From assembly GCA_041394905.1 (NCBI GenBank), contig JAWKHJ010000003.1:1-64000 (forward strand): a DNA stretch of 64,000 bases. The letters are read 5' to 3'. Numbering within the stretch: the stretch's first letter is position 1; the number at the start of each line of letters is the position of its first letter. The notes beneath the pieces were generated by a model. It was not told the DNA's origin. It was given only the letters and a program-made list of their open reading frames with translations, and made no database searches. A program made the position numbers and the translations under genes. Source of the DNA: RI-231 sp041394905 (GTDB taxonomy: Bacteria > Acidobacteriota > Terriglobia > Bryobacterales > UBA6623). Below, piece after piece: positions 56,029-64,000 of this stretch.

Positions 56029-56895
56029 CTAGTTCCGCGCCATCTGCCGCCACGCCGGCCGGCTCAGGAATCCGCTTACGCGTCCCTTCTCGACCTTGGT
56101 GACAACGAACTCGTAGGGCCGCTCGGCGCCGGTGACATAAAGCGCAACCGGCTCGTTCACGTAGCGGTCCTTCTGCAAAATCAACCGGTCGTCCGCCAGG
56201 ATTTCGACCGTATAGCGGTTCTTCGACGGATTCGCGTTCTTCAAGCGCACCTGCAGCTCGCCCACCTTCGTGCGGGTCTTCGACTCGCTGAGGGTGAACG
56301 GCATGGTTTCGCGCTCGCCGCGCCGCTTGAGCTCGGCAAGGCTGACAGCCTGCGCATCCAAGCGTCCGGAGAAATCGTTCAAGTCATCCTGCGTTCGAAC
56401 CAAAATGTCGCCGGTTTCCGCCAAGCCCCTGCGCGTCTCGTCCATCGCTCCGCGCACGCCGGAAACCTCGGCTCGTACCGTTTCTAGCCCGGCGCGAGTC
56501 TCATCCGAGACCGTGCGCACCGCGCCCACTTCTCCCAGCAGCATCTCTTGCTGCTCGCGCTGCCGATCGGCCAGCGTTTTTGCGGCGGAATCATTGAGCC
56601 GTTTGGCTTCGCCGCGCGCCTGGGTGGATGCGACCTTTTGAGTACGCTCCAATTCGCCTTTCAGCATCTCGACCGTTTCGGTATGTACCTTGTCTTTGAG
56701 CGCCATCCGCTGCTCGAGCTGCGTAATTTCGCGCTCGAGGCTTACACGCTCAATCTCTGCCGCGCCATCCACAGCGTGAATACGGGCTGAGAGATAGACG
56801 TTGAAACCCAGAGCAGCAGCGCCGAATGCAACTGCAGTCAGCTTTACGCCGTTGCTTTGGCGCCTGGTTTCCGTCGATTGAGTGATGCTGTTCAC
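56029..56895 (-). CDS. membrane-anchored coiled-coil protein, hypothetical
   Basis: 288 residues. One hydrophobic helix (about 17-36: VKLTAVAFGAAALGFNVYL) after a short cytoplasmic Arg-containing N-terminus, then about 140 residues of coiled coil (REITQLEQRMALKD through VSGVRGAMDETRRGLAET), then a C-terminal beta-rich domain (about 205-288: KVGELQVRLKNANPSKNRYTVEIL, ILQKDRYVNEPVALYVTG). The layout suggests an inner-membrane protein with a periplasmic rod and sensing domain. I do not recognise the family. It is followed without a gap by the hairpin array, which would form its 3' untranslated region if the two are co-transcribed. Confidence 0.75.
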   Translation of the reverse strand: MNSITQSTETRRQSNGVKLTAVAFGAAALGFNVYLSARIHAVDGAAEIERVSLEREITQLEQRMALKDKVHTETVEMLKGELERTQKVASTQARGEAKRLNDSAAKTLADRQREQQEMLLGEVGAVRTVSDETRAGLETVRAEVSGVRGAMDETRRGLAETGDILVRTQDDLNDFSGRLDAQAVSLAELKRRGERETMPFTLSESKTRTKVGELQVRLKNANPSKNRYTVEILADDRLILQKDRYVNEPVALYVTGAERPYEFVVTKVEKGRVSGFLSRPAWRQMARN

Positions 56896-57102
56896 CGGGG
56901 GTTTCGTCCAGCTTGCTTACGCATTCCCTAGTGGCAAGGAGCGTACCCAAACTCGCGCGATCAGCGGCAAAAAAATCACAACGTGTCCGCTTTCAACGAG
57001 TTCCAGCCAAACGGGTCCTGCGCCGTAATGGAAATGGCATTTCCAGGGTTCGTTCGCGCAGAGAAAGAATTGCGCACGTCCGCAAAATTTACCTGCCGTA
57101 CA

Positions 57103-57990
57103 ATGACCGTCGTGAAGCTTCTTCCCTATCTGCTCCTGTTTGCGTGCGCGGCATCGGCGCAGTCGGCAGAGAAGATCCGGCTGATCGTGCGCGGAGACGA
57201 CTTCGGCTATACGCACGCGTCGAATGAAGCGCTCGAGCCGGCGTTCGAGCGCGGCGTCATGACGTCCGCGAGCATGCTCGTCCCCGGACCTTGGTTTGCC
57301 GAGACGGCGCGCATCGTCAAACAGCACCCGAAATGGAGCGTGGGCGTGCATCTGACGATCACCAGCGAATGGAACACGCTGCGGTGGCCCCCAGTGGCGG
57401 CCAAGGCGGACGTACCGAGCCTCGTTGCGCCCGACGGCTTTCTGTGGGGTTTCGGCTACGGACCGCCCAAGCCCGCGAACTGGCCCGCCGACGGCGCGCC
57501 ATGGGCGACCGCGCCCGACTCGGCGCAGGCCGAAGGAATTTCGCGCGCAGATCGAACGAGCGCTCGCGATGGGCGTCAGGCTCGACTTGTGGACTGCCAC
57601 ATGGGCATGGCCTGCCGCGAGGAGCTGCTGCCGGTGACGCAAAAACTCGCCAAGGAATTCTGCCTGGGCATCTCGAGCATCGGCATGTTCGGCGAGCAGC
57701 GTTTTTCCCTCAAGGCTGACACGAACACGCCCGCGGGAATGAAGGCGGCGTTGCTGAAAGAGCTCGCGGCGCTGCAACCGGGCCTCTACTTATATGTCGG
57801 CCACCCAACCGATACGCCCGAGCTGCGCGCCGTCGACACCAACGACGACAAGCGCTGGGCGGACATCCGAAGCTCCGTGCTCGCGGCCTGGACCGACCCG
57901 GAGGTGATCGCCATGATGAAGAAGCGCAACATCGAGCTGACGCCCATCAGGAGCCTGTTCGACAAAACGGCGTGTGCGCCACTGCGATAG
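57103..57990 (+). CDS. secreted ChbG/HpnK (YdjC) family carbohydrate deacetylase, with a compensating frameshift pair
   Basis: 295 residues from MTVVKLLPYLLLFACAASAQ, a signal peptide. YdjC family: metal Asp pair in RGDDFGYTHASNEA, the His of VGVHLTITSEW and the later His in YVGHPTDTPEL. The family deacetylates chito-oligosaccharides. Between about 57537 and 57590 the frame reads unnaturally (GISRADRTSARDGRQARL), while the neighbouring frame reads KEFRAQIERALAMGVRLDL, as in family members, and the original frame resumes at VDCHMGMACREEL. Two opposite single-base indels would explain this. The remaining protein is intact. Divergent from the coiled-coil gene. Confidence 0.85.
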   Translation: MTVVKLLPYLLLFACAASAQSAEKIRLIVRGDDFGYTHASNEALEPAFERGVMTSASMLVPGPWFAETARIVKQHPKWSVGVHLTITSEWNTLRWPPVAAKADVPSLVAPDGFLWGFGYGPPKPANWPADGAPWATAPDSAQAEGISRADRTSARDGRQARLVDCHMGMACREELLPVTQKLAKEFCLGISSIGMFGEQRFSLKADTNTPAGMKAALLKELAALQPGLYLYVGHPTDTPELRAVDTNDDKRWADIRSSVLAAWTDPEVIAMMKKRNIELTPIRSLFDKTACAPLR

Positions 57991-57991
57991 C

Positions 57992-58082
57992 TCAGGCCGC
58001 CTCCGCGAGCTTGAGGTACGTCACGTAGCCGAACACGATGAGGAAGACGGACTCGGCGATTCGGATGGCGGTCGCCACCGTG
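57992..58082 (-). other. possible continuation of the small membrane protein or a 28-aa peptide
   Basis: In the frame one base away from the 84-residue protein, sequence directly after its stop reads VATAIRIAESVFLIVFGYVT and ends KLAEAA with a TGA at 57992-57994. That is a single well-formed membrane helix. Either a frameshift splits one 115-residue three-helix protein, or a tiny peptide starts at a GTG. Both possibilities rest only on sequence naturalness. Confidence 0.35.
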
Positions 58083-58337
58083 TCAGCGCGGCGTCGATTT
58101 CGGCTTCTTGGGTTTGGACCACTCCGCCGGCAAGGTCAACAGCAGCCCGATGTGCTGGATCGCGTCGAGCACGATGACGATGGAGACGCCGGCAAAGACG
58201 ACTACGCCCGCCCACCAGATGTTGTCAGCCACCCAACCTGCAAGGTAGTAGAAGCCGCCATAAAGGAACAGGTGCTTGGGTGTATCGACGAGCACTCGGC
58301 TGAGAGAATCCCGAGTCGGAGCGCCGAGGGCGGACAT
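58083..58337 (-). CDS. small membrane protein, 84 aa, hypothetical
   Basis: MSALGAPTRDSLSRVLVDTPKHLFLYGGFYYL... with hydrophobic segments at residues about 24-42 and 43-62, then a basic tail (EWSKPKKPKS). No family recognised. An upstream in-frame extension exists, but its residues are Arg/Ala-rich and non-natural. The protein may continue across a base error into the next frame (57992-58082), which adds another hydrophobic helix. Confidence 0.55.
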   Translation of the reverse strand: MSALGAPTRDSLSRVLVDTPKHLFLYGGFYYLAGWVADNIWWAGVVVFAGVSIVIVLDAIQHIGLLLTLPAEWSKPKKPKSTPR

Positions 58338-58576
58338 CGGCCCAAGTCTACCCGAAGACGCGTCTGCCCGCATCCCAAAATGCGCGCTTTGGTCCGCCGC
58401 GCGGGCTCGCCCGGGAGCGCGAACCCTGCGTCCCATTTTTGGGACAATCTTGATCAGTCCGCTGCAGCTGAGCTGGCCTTACGCCTGGTTTTTCAGCAGC
58501 TTCCGTGTTTGGCCCTCGCCCTGCTTGAACTCGAGGCGGGCGTATCACGTACGTAAGAAAGGTCGAGAAGTCCCAC

Positions 58577-59900
58577 ATGAAAGCGCGTGTACTAGTAGCG
58601 GACGATCAGGCCGAATGTCCTGACGGCTCTGCGGTTGTTGCTCAAGGGCGAGGGTATCAGGTCGAGACGAGCCGTCGCCGGCGGCGGTGCTTGATCTCGT
58701 CTCAGCGTCGGACTTCGACATTGCCCTGGTCGACTTGAACTATGCGCGCGATACGACCTCGGGGCAGGAAGGGCTCGATCTACTCTCCGACCTCGCTAAG
58801 CTCGACGGCGCTCCGCCCGTGGTCGTGATGACGGCCTGGGGCAGCGTGGAGCTCGCCGTCGAGGCGATGCGGCGTGGGGCGCGCGACTTCTCCAGAAGCC
58901 TTGGGACAACGCACGCCTGCTGACGGTGCTGCGCAACCAGATCGAGCTGCAATCGGCGCAGCGCAAGGACGCCGCCTCGAGGCCGAGAACGAGCTGCTGC
59001 GGCGCGACGGGCTGCCGACCCTGATCGCCCAGTCCGCCGCGATGAAACCGGCGCTCGAGGCTGATCGCGCGCGTGGGCCCCTCCGGATGCGAACGTGCTG
59101 ATCACGGGGAGCACAGCACCGGCAAGGAAGTCGTGGCGCAGACGCTGCATCAGGTCTCGCAACGCGCCGGCGAAGCCGTTCGTTCCCCTCAACATCGGCG
59201 GATTGGCAGAGGGCGTCTTCGAGAGCGGATGTTCGGTCACGTCAAAGGCGCCTTCACCGGCGCGGACAAGGACCGCATGGGCCGCTTCGAGCTCGCCGAT
59301 GAGGGTACACTGTTTCTCGACGAGATCGCCAACATCACGCCGCAACAACAAGCGCGGCTCCTGCGCGTGCTCGAAGCGGGCGAAGTGGAGCGCGTGGGCG
59401 CATCGAAGAGCCGCAAAATCGACGTCCGCATCCTCTCCGCGAACGCGCCGATCTTGCCGGCGATGATCGCCGAGGAGCGAGTTCCGCAGAGACCTGCTGT
59501 TCCGGTTGAACACGGTCGAGATCCGCCTGCCGCCGCTGCGCGGCGCGCCGAGGACATCCGCTCCTGGCGGCTTTTTCCTCGAAAGGCGGTGCGGCGCTAC
59601 CGCAAACCGGTCGAAGGCTTCGATGACTCGGCGCTGCGGCTGCGGGCGCATCCCTGGCCAGGCAACGTGCGCGAAGCTCGACCACGTGGTGCAGCGCGCC
59701 GTTCTGATGGCAGGCAGCGCGATCGCGGCCGACAGGGCTCGCCGCCGCGCCGACCAGCGCCGCGACTGGAAGACATGAGCCTGGACGAAGTGGGCGGCGG
59801 CTGATCAAGACGGAACGCTGCAACAGCCTCGGTCGAGGCCGCTGAGCAGTTGGGCCTGAGCCTGCAGCGGTGCCGGCGGCTACAGAAGCATGGGTTGTGA
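58577..59900 (+). pseudogene. NtrC-type sigma-54 response regulator, many frameshifts
   Basis: Begins MKARVLVADDQAE and runs in several frames as one protein: receiver with phospho-Asp in DIALVDLNYARD (about 58735), VVMTAWGSVELAVEAMRRGARDF, AAA+ pieces with NVLITG and GKEVVAQTLHQVS, the sigma-54 loop VKGAFTGADKDRMG, Walker B GTLFLDEIANI, ATP-site tail PWPGNVRE and a Fis-type end AAEQLGLS...LQKHGL stopping at 59898-59900. At least eight indels are needed. The order is exactly NtrC/AtoC-like. It would be paired with the NtrY-like kinase gene at 61064. The indel load makes assembly error or gene decay likely. Confidence 0.72.
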
Positions 59901-59938
59901 TCGGTCGGACGATTTCGACCCGCGCGCCCTGGACGGCT

Positions 59939-60897
59939 TCACCATCCCGCTGACGGGTAGACGCGAACGTGACCCGTCTGCGAAGCCAGGTAGAGCGCAT
60001 TGTCATCCGCCGCAACGAACTGCGGGGGACCGTCCGCCTTGAAGCCTTCGTATCGCAACGCGAGCCCACTACCGAACCGTTGGCGTCAACGCTGCACTAC
60101 ACGCCCCTTCCGAAGGCGTGAACGGCCCGGTCAGCGGCGTGTCCCGAAGGGGGCGCCGGAAATCACCAGCGCCGGTTGCGAAACGTTCAGACGAGCAGTT
60201 CGGCAGCGCTACATGCATGAACCGCGGTCGACGTCTTCGCCTCCCAACACGACAGACCGCAACAGCTTCCCTGTATTGATGTCAGCACTTTCAACACTGC
60301 CGTGCCGCGATGCACGGCAGCCACTTTGCCCGCCGGGAGAGCGGAGAAAACGTAGGCTGACGGGATGATGAGCCCTGGCCCGCAAGTGTCGCGGATATAT
60401 CGACCTTCTGAGGGTAGCCGCGGTCAGGTCGAATTCGCCGATCCGGCCACCACCCGTCTTCTGAACGGCCAGATCGCCGGTTCGCAGCAGACGGACCAAG
60501 TTGGAGGCGTCGCCTGAAACAGCCGCTGTCTCACCCGCCAACTCGACCACGCGCGGTGTGAAGCCAGTGGGCAGTAGGAGGCGAAGCCGTCGCCGAGAAC
60601 GCAGCTACCCTACGGCCGAATCCACCTTGACGAGAGAGACCGCCGACGTCTTAAGATACGAAGCGGCTGCCGGTTGAGGCCGTTCTTGTCGACTCGGAGC
60701 ATCAGAGCGCTCGATCCCGTCGGCGCTCTGTCGGTGATCAACATGTGAAGCGAGTCGCCATCGATCAACATCGAAGCTACCGCCTGGCGAGCCGCAATAC
60801 GTCTCTCGAACGTCGAACGTCCGCGGTGGAATCGGCGCGGGAAACGCTGTTCGTGCCGACGACCATCGTCGCTAGCCGTACGGCCCGAATGAATCAT
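59939..60897 (-). pseudogene. broken gene of a beta-propeller-like protein, product uncertain
   Basis: Several minus-strand frames together give natural strands: SMLIDGDSLHMLITDR, SSALMLRVDKNGLNRQPLRI, VVELAGETAAVSGDASNLVR, GRIGEFDL, VAAVHRGTAVLKV, DINTGKLLRSVVLGG and near the end FVAADDNALYLASQTGHVR with a stop at 59939-59941. The repeated short beta strands with Asp/Gly turns look like a propeller. At least four frame changes. A start at 60897 is only a guess, and no signal peptide is clear. It lies between the two halves of a broken NtrC/NtrY-like pair, on the other strand. Confidence 0.45.
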
Positions 60898-61063
60898 CGG
60901 GCACGGGAGAGCTAGTCAAACTCACTGTACAACCTCCAGGCCATTCAACAGACCGCCCCTTCATTGTCAGAAATGTCCCTTTTACTGCTGTCAAGTTAAT
61001 TCTTCCGCTATTTTGTTTATTTTACCTTGTGCCCCAGATTAACTCGCGAACGCGTGCAAGAGA

Positions 61064-62433
61064 ATGACAACGAGCGGGACTCGAACCACACCGGCACTCA
61101 GAATGACCTCCCCAAGCCCCCGCCGCGCCTTGAAGAAGCGCGTGCTCTACGCGCTCGCCTCCGGTTTGCCGGCGGTGGCGGCGACAGCTGCTGCTCTGGC
61201 AGGGCGAATATTCCTCCCGGCTGGTCTGGACTGTGATGCTCTTCGTCGTCGTGACGTGGTTGGGCTTCAGCTTCGCCGTGCGCGAGCGCGTCATCTTTCC
61301 CCTGCGTACGCTCCTCCAGCCTGCTCGCCGCCTTGCGCGAAGGCGACTACACCTTGCGCGCGCGCGCCACCGAGGGCGACGCCATGGGCGAGTGATGACC
61401 GAGGTCAACCTGATGAGCGCCATGTTGCGCGAGCAGCGTCTCAGCGCGCTCGAGGCGAGCCGCCTACTGCGCAACGTGATGGAAGAGATCGACGTGGCGG
61501 TCTTCACCTTCGATTCCCAAGAGAGGCTCAAGCTGGTGAATCGCGCCGGAAGCTGCTCGGCGCGCCGTCGGAGCCGGTTGCTCGACCTGACGGCGGAAGA
61601 GCTGGGCCTGGGCGGCTTCTTGCAAGAGGGAGGCCCGCGCGCGGCGGAGCTCGAGCTACCCGGAGGCTCGGGGCGCTACCGCGTCAGCCGCAGCTCGTTT
61701 CGCCGCGAGGGGCGGCCGCATCGTCTGCTCGTGCTCTCGGACGTGACGCGCGAGCTGCGCGCCGAAGAGCTCGCCGCCTGGCAACGGCTGGTGCGCGTGC
61801 TCGGCCACGAGCTCAACAATTCCCTCGCGCCGGTCAAATCGCTCGCCGGCAGCATGCGCTCGCTCGTCGACTCGAAAGAGCGTCCAAGCGACTGGCAGCA
61901 GGACATGGCCGAGGGCCTGAGCGTCATCGAATCGCGCGTGGACGCCCTGAGCCGCTTCACCGCTTCTTATACGCGCTTGGCCAAGTTGCCCGAGCCGCGC
62001 TACGACCGGTTGAAGTCTCGAGCTGTTTGCGTCGGGTCGCGAAGCTCGAAACCGGCTCACGGTCGACGTCGAACCCGGGCCCGAAGCAGTCGTCGACGCC
62101 GACGCGGTCCAGATCGAGCAAGCGCTCATCAATCTCGTACGCAACGCCGCGGACGCCTCGCTCGAGACCGGCGGCGTGGTGCGCGCCGGTTGGCGCGTGC
62201 AAGGCGCGAAGCTCGAGATTTGGGTAGCGGACGAAGGGTTGGGCCTCTCGAATGACGCCAACCTCTTCGTGCCCTTCTTCTCGACCAAGCCCGGCGGTAG
62301 CAGGGATTGGGCTGGTGCTCTCGCGGCGGATTGCGGAGAGCCACGGCGGAACGTTGACGCTGGCGAACCGAGAGGAGGGCGGGGGTGCGTGGCGACGCTG
62401 GCGCTGCCCGCGAACGGGGCCGGGAAGGTCTAA
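61064..62433 (+). pseudogene. NtrY-like sensor histidine kinase, several frameshifts
   Basis: Reconstructed protein: a membrane helix (YALASGLPAVAATAA), a second helix (VVVTWLGFSFAVRERV), HAMP-like segment, PAS region (VMEEIDVAVFTFDSQERLKLVNRAGS), then the kinase core with phospho-acceptor His in VRVLGHELNNSLAPVKSL (about 61795) and HATPase pieces EQALINLVRNAADAS, EIWVADEGLGLS and GGTLTLANREEGGG to the TAA at 62431-62433. Frame changes near 61190, 61310-61400, 61545, 62020 and 62300. The key His-Glu-Leu-Asn-Asn box is intact. Probably the partner of the NtrC-like gene at 58577. Confidence 0.72.
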
Positions 62434-63104
62434 ATCCATCGCCGCCTCGCGCCGCGGCGTCGGCGCTCGGTGGCGCCCTTCCCCTCGAGGATCTTGGCGC
62501 GGGATTTGGCAATGCGCGAGATCCGTGTCTCTGGCTTCTTCGCCGAATTGAGCAGAATCACATAGCTCTTCTGCCGGCCCGGCGTCAGATTGCGGAACGA
62601 CTCGGCGAGCTCGGGATCGGAATCCAGCGCCTCGGTCAACTCTTCCGGCAGCTCGATCTCGCCTTTTTCCTTGGGCGGCTTGACGCCGGCTTCCACGTAG
62701 CCAATCGCTTCCTTCAAATAGGACCCGATGATCGGCTCCATCTTCGCCACTTGGGCATTGTCTGTGAAGCGGATCATGTCGGCGTGGCGGGTATTCGGCC
62801 CCTGCTTTTCCAGGACGCCTTTCGGATCTTTCATCAAGGCGGCGTTGAAGAAGGTGAGGCGGAAGTCTCCGCGAAAAGCGCCGATGATCGCGATGTTACG
62901 ATCGCTGTGCATATAGCAGGGGTGTCCCCACTTGACCGTCTCGACCAACCCGGAATCGAGACAGATCCGGCGGAGATCGGCCAGGCGGCTCCATTGGCGC
63001 GTCGAGCAATCCGGGGTCGCGAAACGCTCACAACGCCCGCATCCAAGCGTAAAGAAATCCTCGATGTTGGTGATCACTTGATGCCCGCCTGCCGGAAGCT
63101 TCAT
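62430..63104 (-). CDS. YdeI/OmpD-associated (DUF1801) family protein
   Basis: 224 residues, intact. N-terminal DUF1801-like domain (LRRICLDSGLVETVKWGHPCYMHSDRNIAIIGAFRGDFRLTFFN, then KDPKGVLEKQGPNTRHADMIRF), and a C-terminal YdeI helical domain (LPEELTEALDSDPELAESFRNLTPGRQKSYVILLNSAKKPETRISRI). Homologues are linked to resistance to cationic peptides or stress; mechanism unknown. Its 3' end overlaps the kinase stop by 4 nt on the other strand. It is the only clearly unbroken gene in the last 5.4 kb. Confidence 0.85.
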   Translation of the reverse strand: MKLPAGGHQVITNIEDFFTLGCGRCERFATPDCSTRQWSRLADLRRICLDSGLVETVKWGHPCYMHSDRNIAIIGAFRGDFRLTFFNAALMKDPKGVLEKQGPNTRHADMIRFTDNAQVAKMEPIIGSYLKEAIGYVEAGVKPPKEKGEIELPEELTEALDSDPELAESFRNLTPGRQKSYVILLNSAKKPETRISRIAKSRAKILEGKGATERRRRGARRRWI

Positions 63105-63287
63105 TTCATTCTAGGCAGGGCAGTCGCCCTTGGCGTCCCGGGAGTGGGACGCGCGGGTTACTGGATCGGGCGAACTGTCGGCGGAACTCTTCCTCGCCGT
63201 TTTCGCGTGAAGTACAATCCTAGTCAGCAAGTTGAGCCCCTGAACGTCTTCTGGCGCCCGGCGTGCTCCCTTCCAGGACAAACCTGT

Positions 63288-64000
63288 ATGGACATTCAAC
63301 GCAAGGACTTGGCGCGCAAGCAGAAGATTCGGCGAGTCCTCTATTTCGCCGTCGCGCTGCTCGCCATGGGCGCGATCACCTACGGCGTCTCGAAGCTCGA
63401 ACCCGCCGCGCCCACAGTCGAAGCTTCCGTCGTCTTTCCCGATACCGTCGAGCGCGGCGACATGACGATCGATGTACGCGGTCTCGGCACGCTCGTGCCT
63501 GAGGAGATCGTGCTCATTCCCGCGCGGGACGAAGGCCGCGTCGAGCGCCGCTATCTGCAAGCCGGCATGGCCGTCGAGCCCGACACCGTGCTCATCGAGC
63601 TGAGCAACCCCAGCTCGATCAAGCCGTGTTCGACGTGCAGACCGAGATTGAGGCCGCCAAGGCCGAGTACGCCGACCTCGAAGTGCAACTCGAGACGCAG
63701 CGGCTCGACCAAGCGGCCACGGCGGCGCAAGTGCGCGGCGAATACGAGAAGGCGAAGGCGCAGTATGCGGTCGACAAGGAGCTGTACGACGAGGGCTTAT
63801 CCTGTCACGCTCGCGCATCACAATGGAGCAGCTCGCCACGCAGGTCAAGATTGAAGAAGAGCGGCTGGAAGTGCGCAAGAAGGCCGTCGCGGCGCAGCTC
63901 GCCGCAAGAAGCTGCGCATCCAGCAACAGGAGCGCTTGCTCGACCTGCAGAAGGAAAAGCTTGCCCGCCTCAAAGTCCGCGCAGGCATTCGCGGCGTCCT
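63288..64000 (+). CDS. efflux RND periplasmic adaptor (HlyD/MacA-like), 3' partial and frameshifted
   Basis: Start MDIQRKDLARKQKIRR followed by a membrane helix (VLYFAVALLAMGAITYGV) and the HlyD-type barrel strand MTIDVRGLGTLVPEEIVLIPAR, DEGRVERRYLQAGMAVEPDTVLIEL. After a shift near 63610 the coiled-coil hairpin continues (DQAVFDVQTEIEAAKAEYADL, then EYEKAKAQYAVDKELYDEGL), shifts again near 63800, and once more near 63900 before the window ends at LKVRAGIRG, the return strand. This is the membrane-fusion protein of a tripartite efflux or ABC exporter; the transporter would lie beyond the window. Confidence 0.75.

Noticed and set aside
57992..58337. Toxin-antitoxin pair from two tiny membrane frames
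   Set aside because: One helix-rich protein split by a base error explains both frames; no toxin-like features.

Overview
High-GC DNA from a Gram-negative bacterium, most likely an Acidobacteriota of the Solibacteres/Bryobacterales type. The reasons are inferential: an Oar-like TonB-dependent receptor with an N-terminal carboxypeptidase-regulatory domain, Tat-exported sulfatases and lyases, several secreted PIG-L proteins, an MsbA-type exporter and a Gln/Gly-rich DUF4175-like protein. No rRNA, tRNA, CRISPR array or insertion sequence was seen.

Layout. 1-9.5 kb: end of a Q/G-rich protein, histone-deacetylase-like amidohydrolase, ccmC/ccmD haem export genes, secreted hydrolase, NfrB-like glycosyltransferase, cyclophilin, sulfatase and YHS metal-binding protein. 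9.6-17.1 kb: DNA-repair operon (AddB-like nuclease, AddA-like helicase-nuclease, RmuC). 17.1-24.3 kb: broken 2'-5' RNA ligase, PhyH dioxygenase, a giant frameshifted CheB-CheR-PAS-GAF-kinase with its LuxR-type response regulator, and an ECF-like sigma factor. 24.3-31.3 kb: sialidase, then a surface-glycan block (broken FkbM methyltransferase, GT4, KDPG aldolase, GT9, MsbA). 31.3-36.7 kb: GH13 enzyme and TonB receptor. 37.4-41.9 kb: five consecutive secreted PIG-L family genes, of which only two keep the metal-binding motif. 41.9-50.7 kb: GT2, CocE-type hydrolase, a RidA / SelA-like PLP enzyme / RidA cassette, a small membrane protein, second sulfatase, tadA and a BASS transporter. 50.7-55.5 kb: RlpA, sigma-54 activator, two more glycosyltransferases and a tiny AAA-like protein with a ruined P-loop. 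55.5-56.03 kb: a tandem array of structured repeats. 56-64 kb: coiled-coil protein, ChbG-like deacetylase, broken NtrC/NtrY-like two-component genes, a YdeI-like protein and the start of a membrane-fusion protein.

The most unusual object is the 0.5-kb array at 55536-56028. Five long hairpins share one apical loop motif but have different stems, and they alternate with a second type of hairpin and a short conserved linker. Nearly all stem mismatches become G-U pairs if the minus strand is transcribed, which argues for a structured RNA read from the minus strand, just downstream of the coiled-coil gene. I cannot assign it to a known RNA family.

A caution on quality: many genes carry single-base frameshifts, concentrated at 20.7-22.9, 25.6-26.4 and 58.5-64 kb. 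Protein similarity continues across the breaks, so recent decay or sequencing/assembly error are both possible; error seems more likely for most of them.
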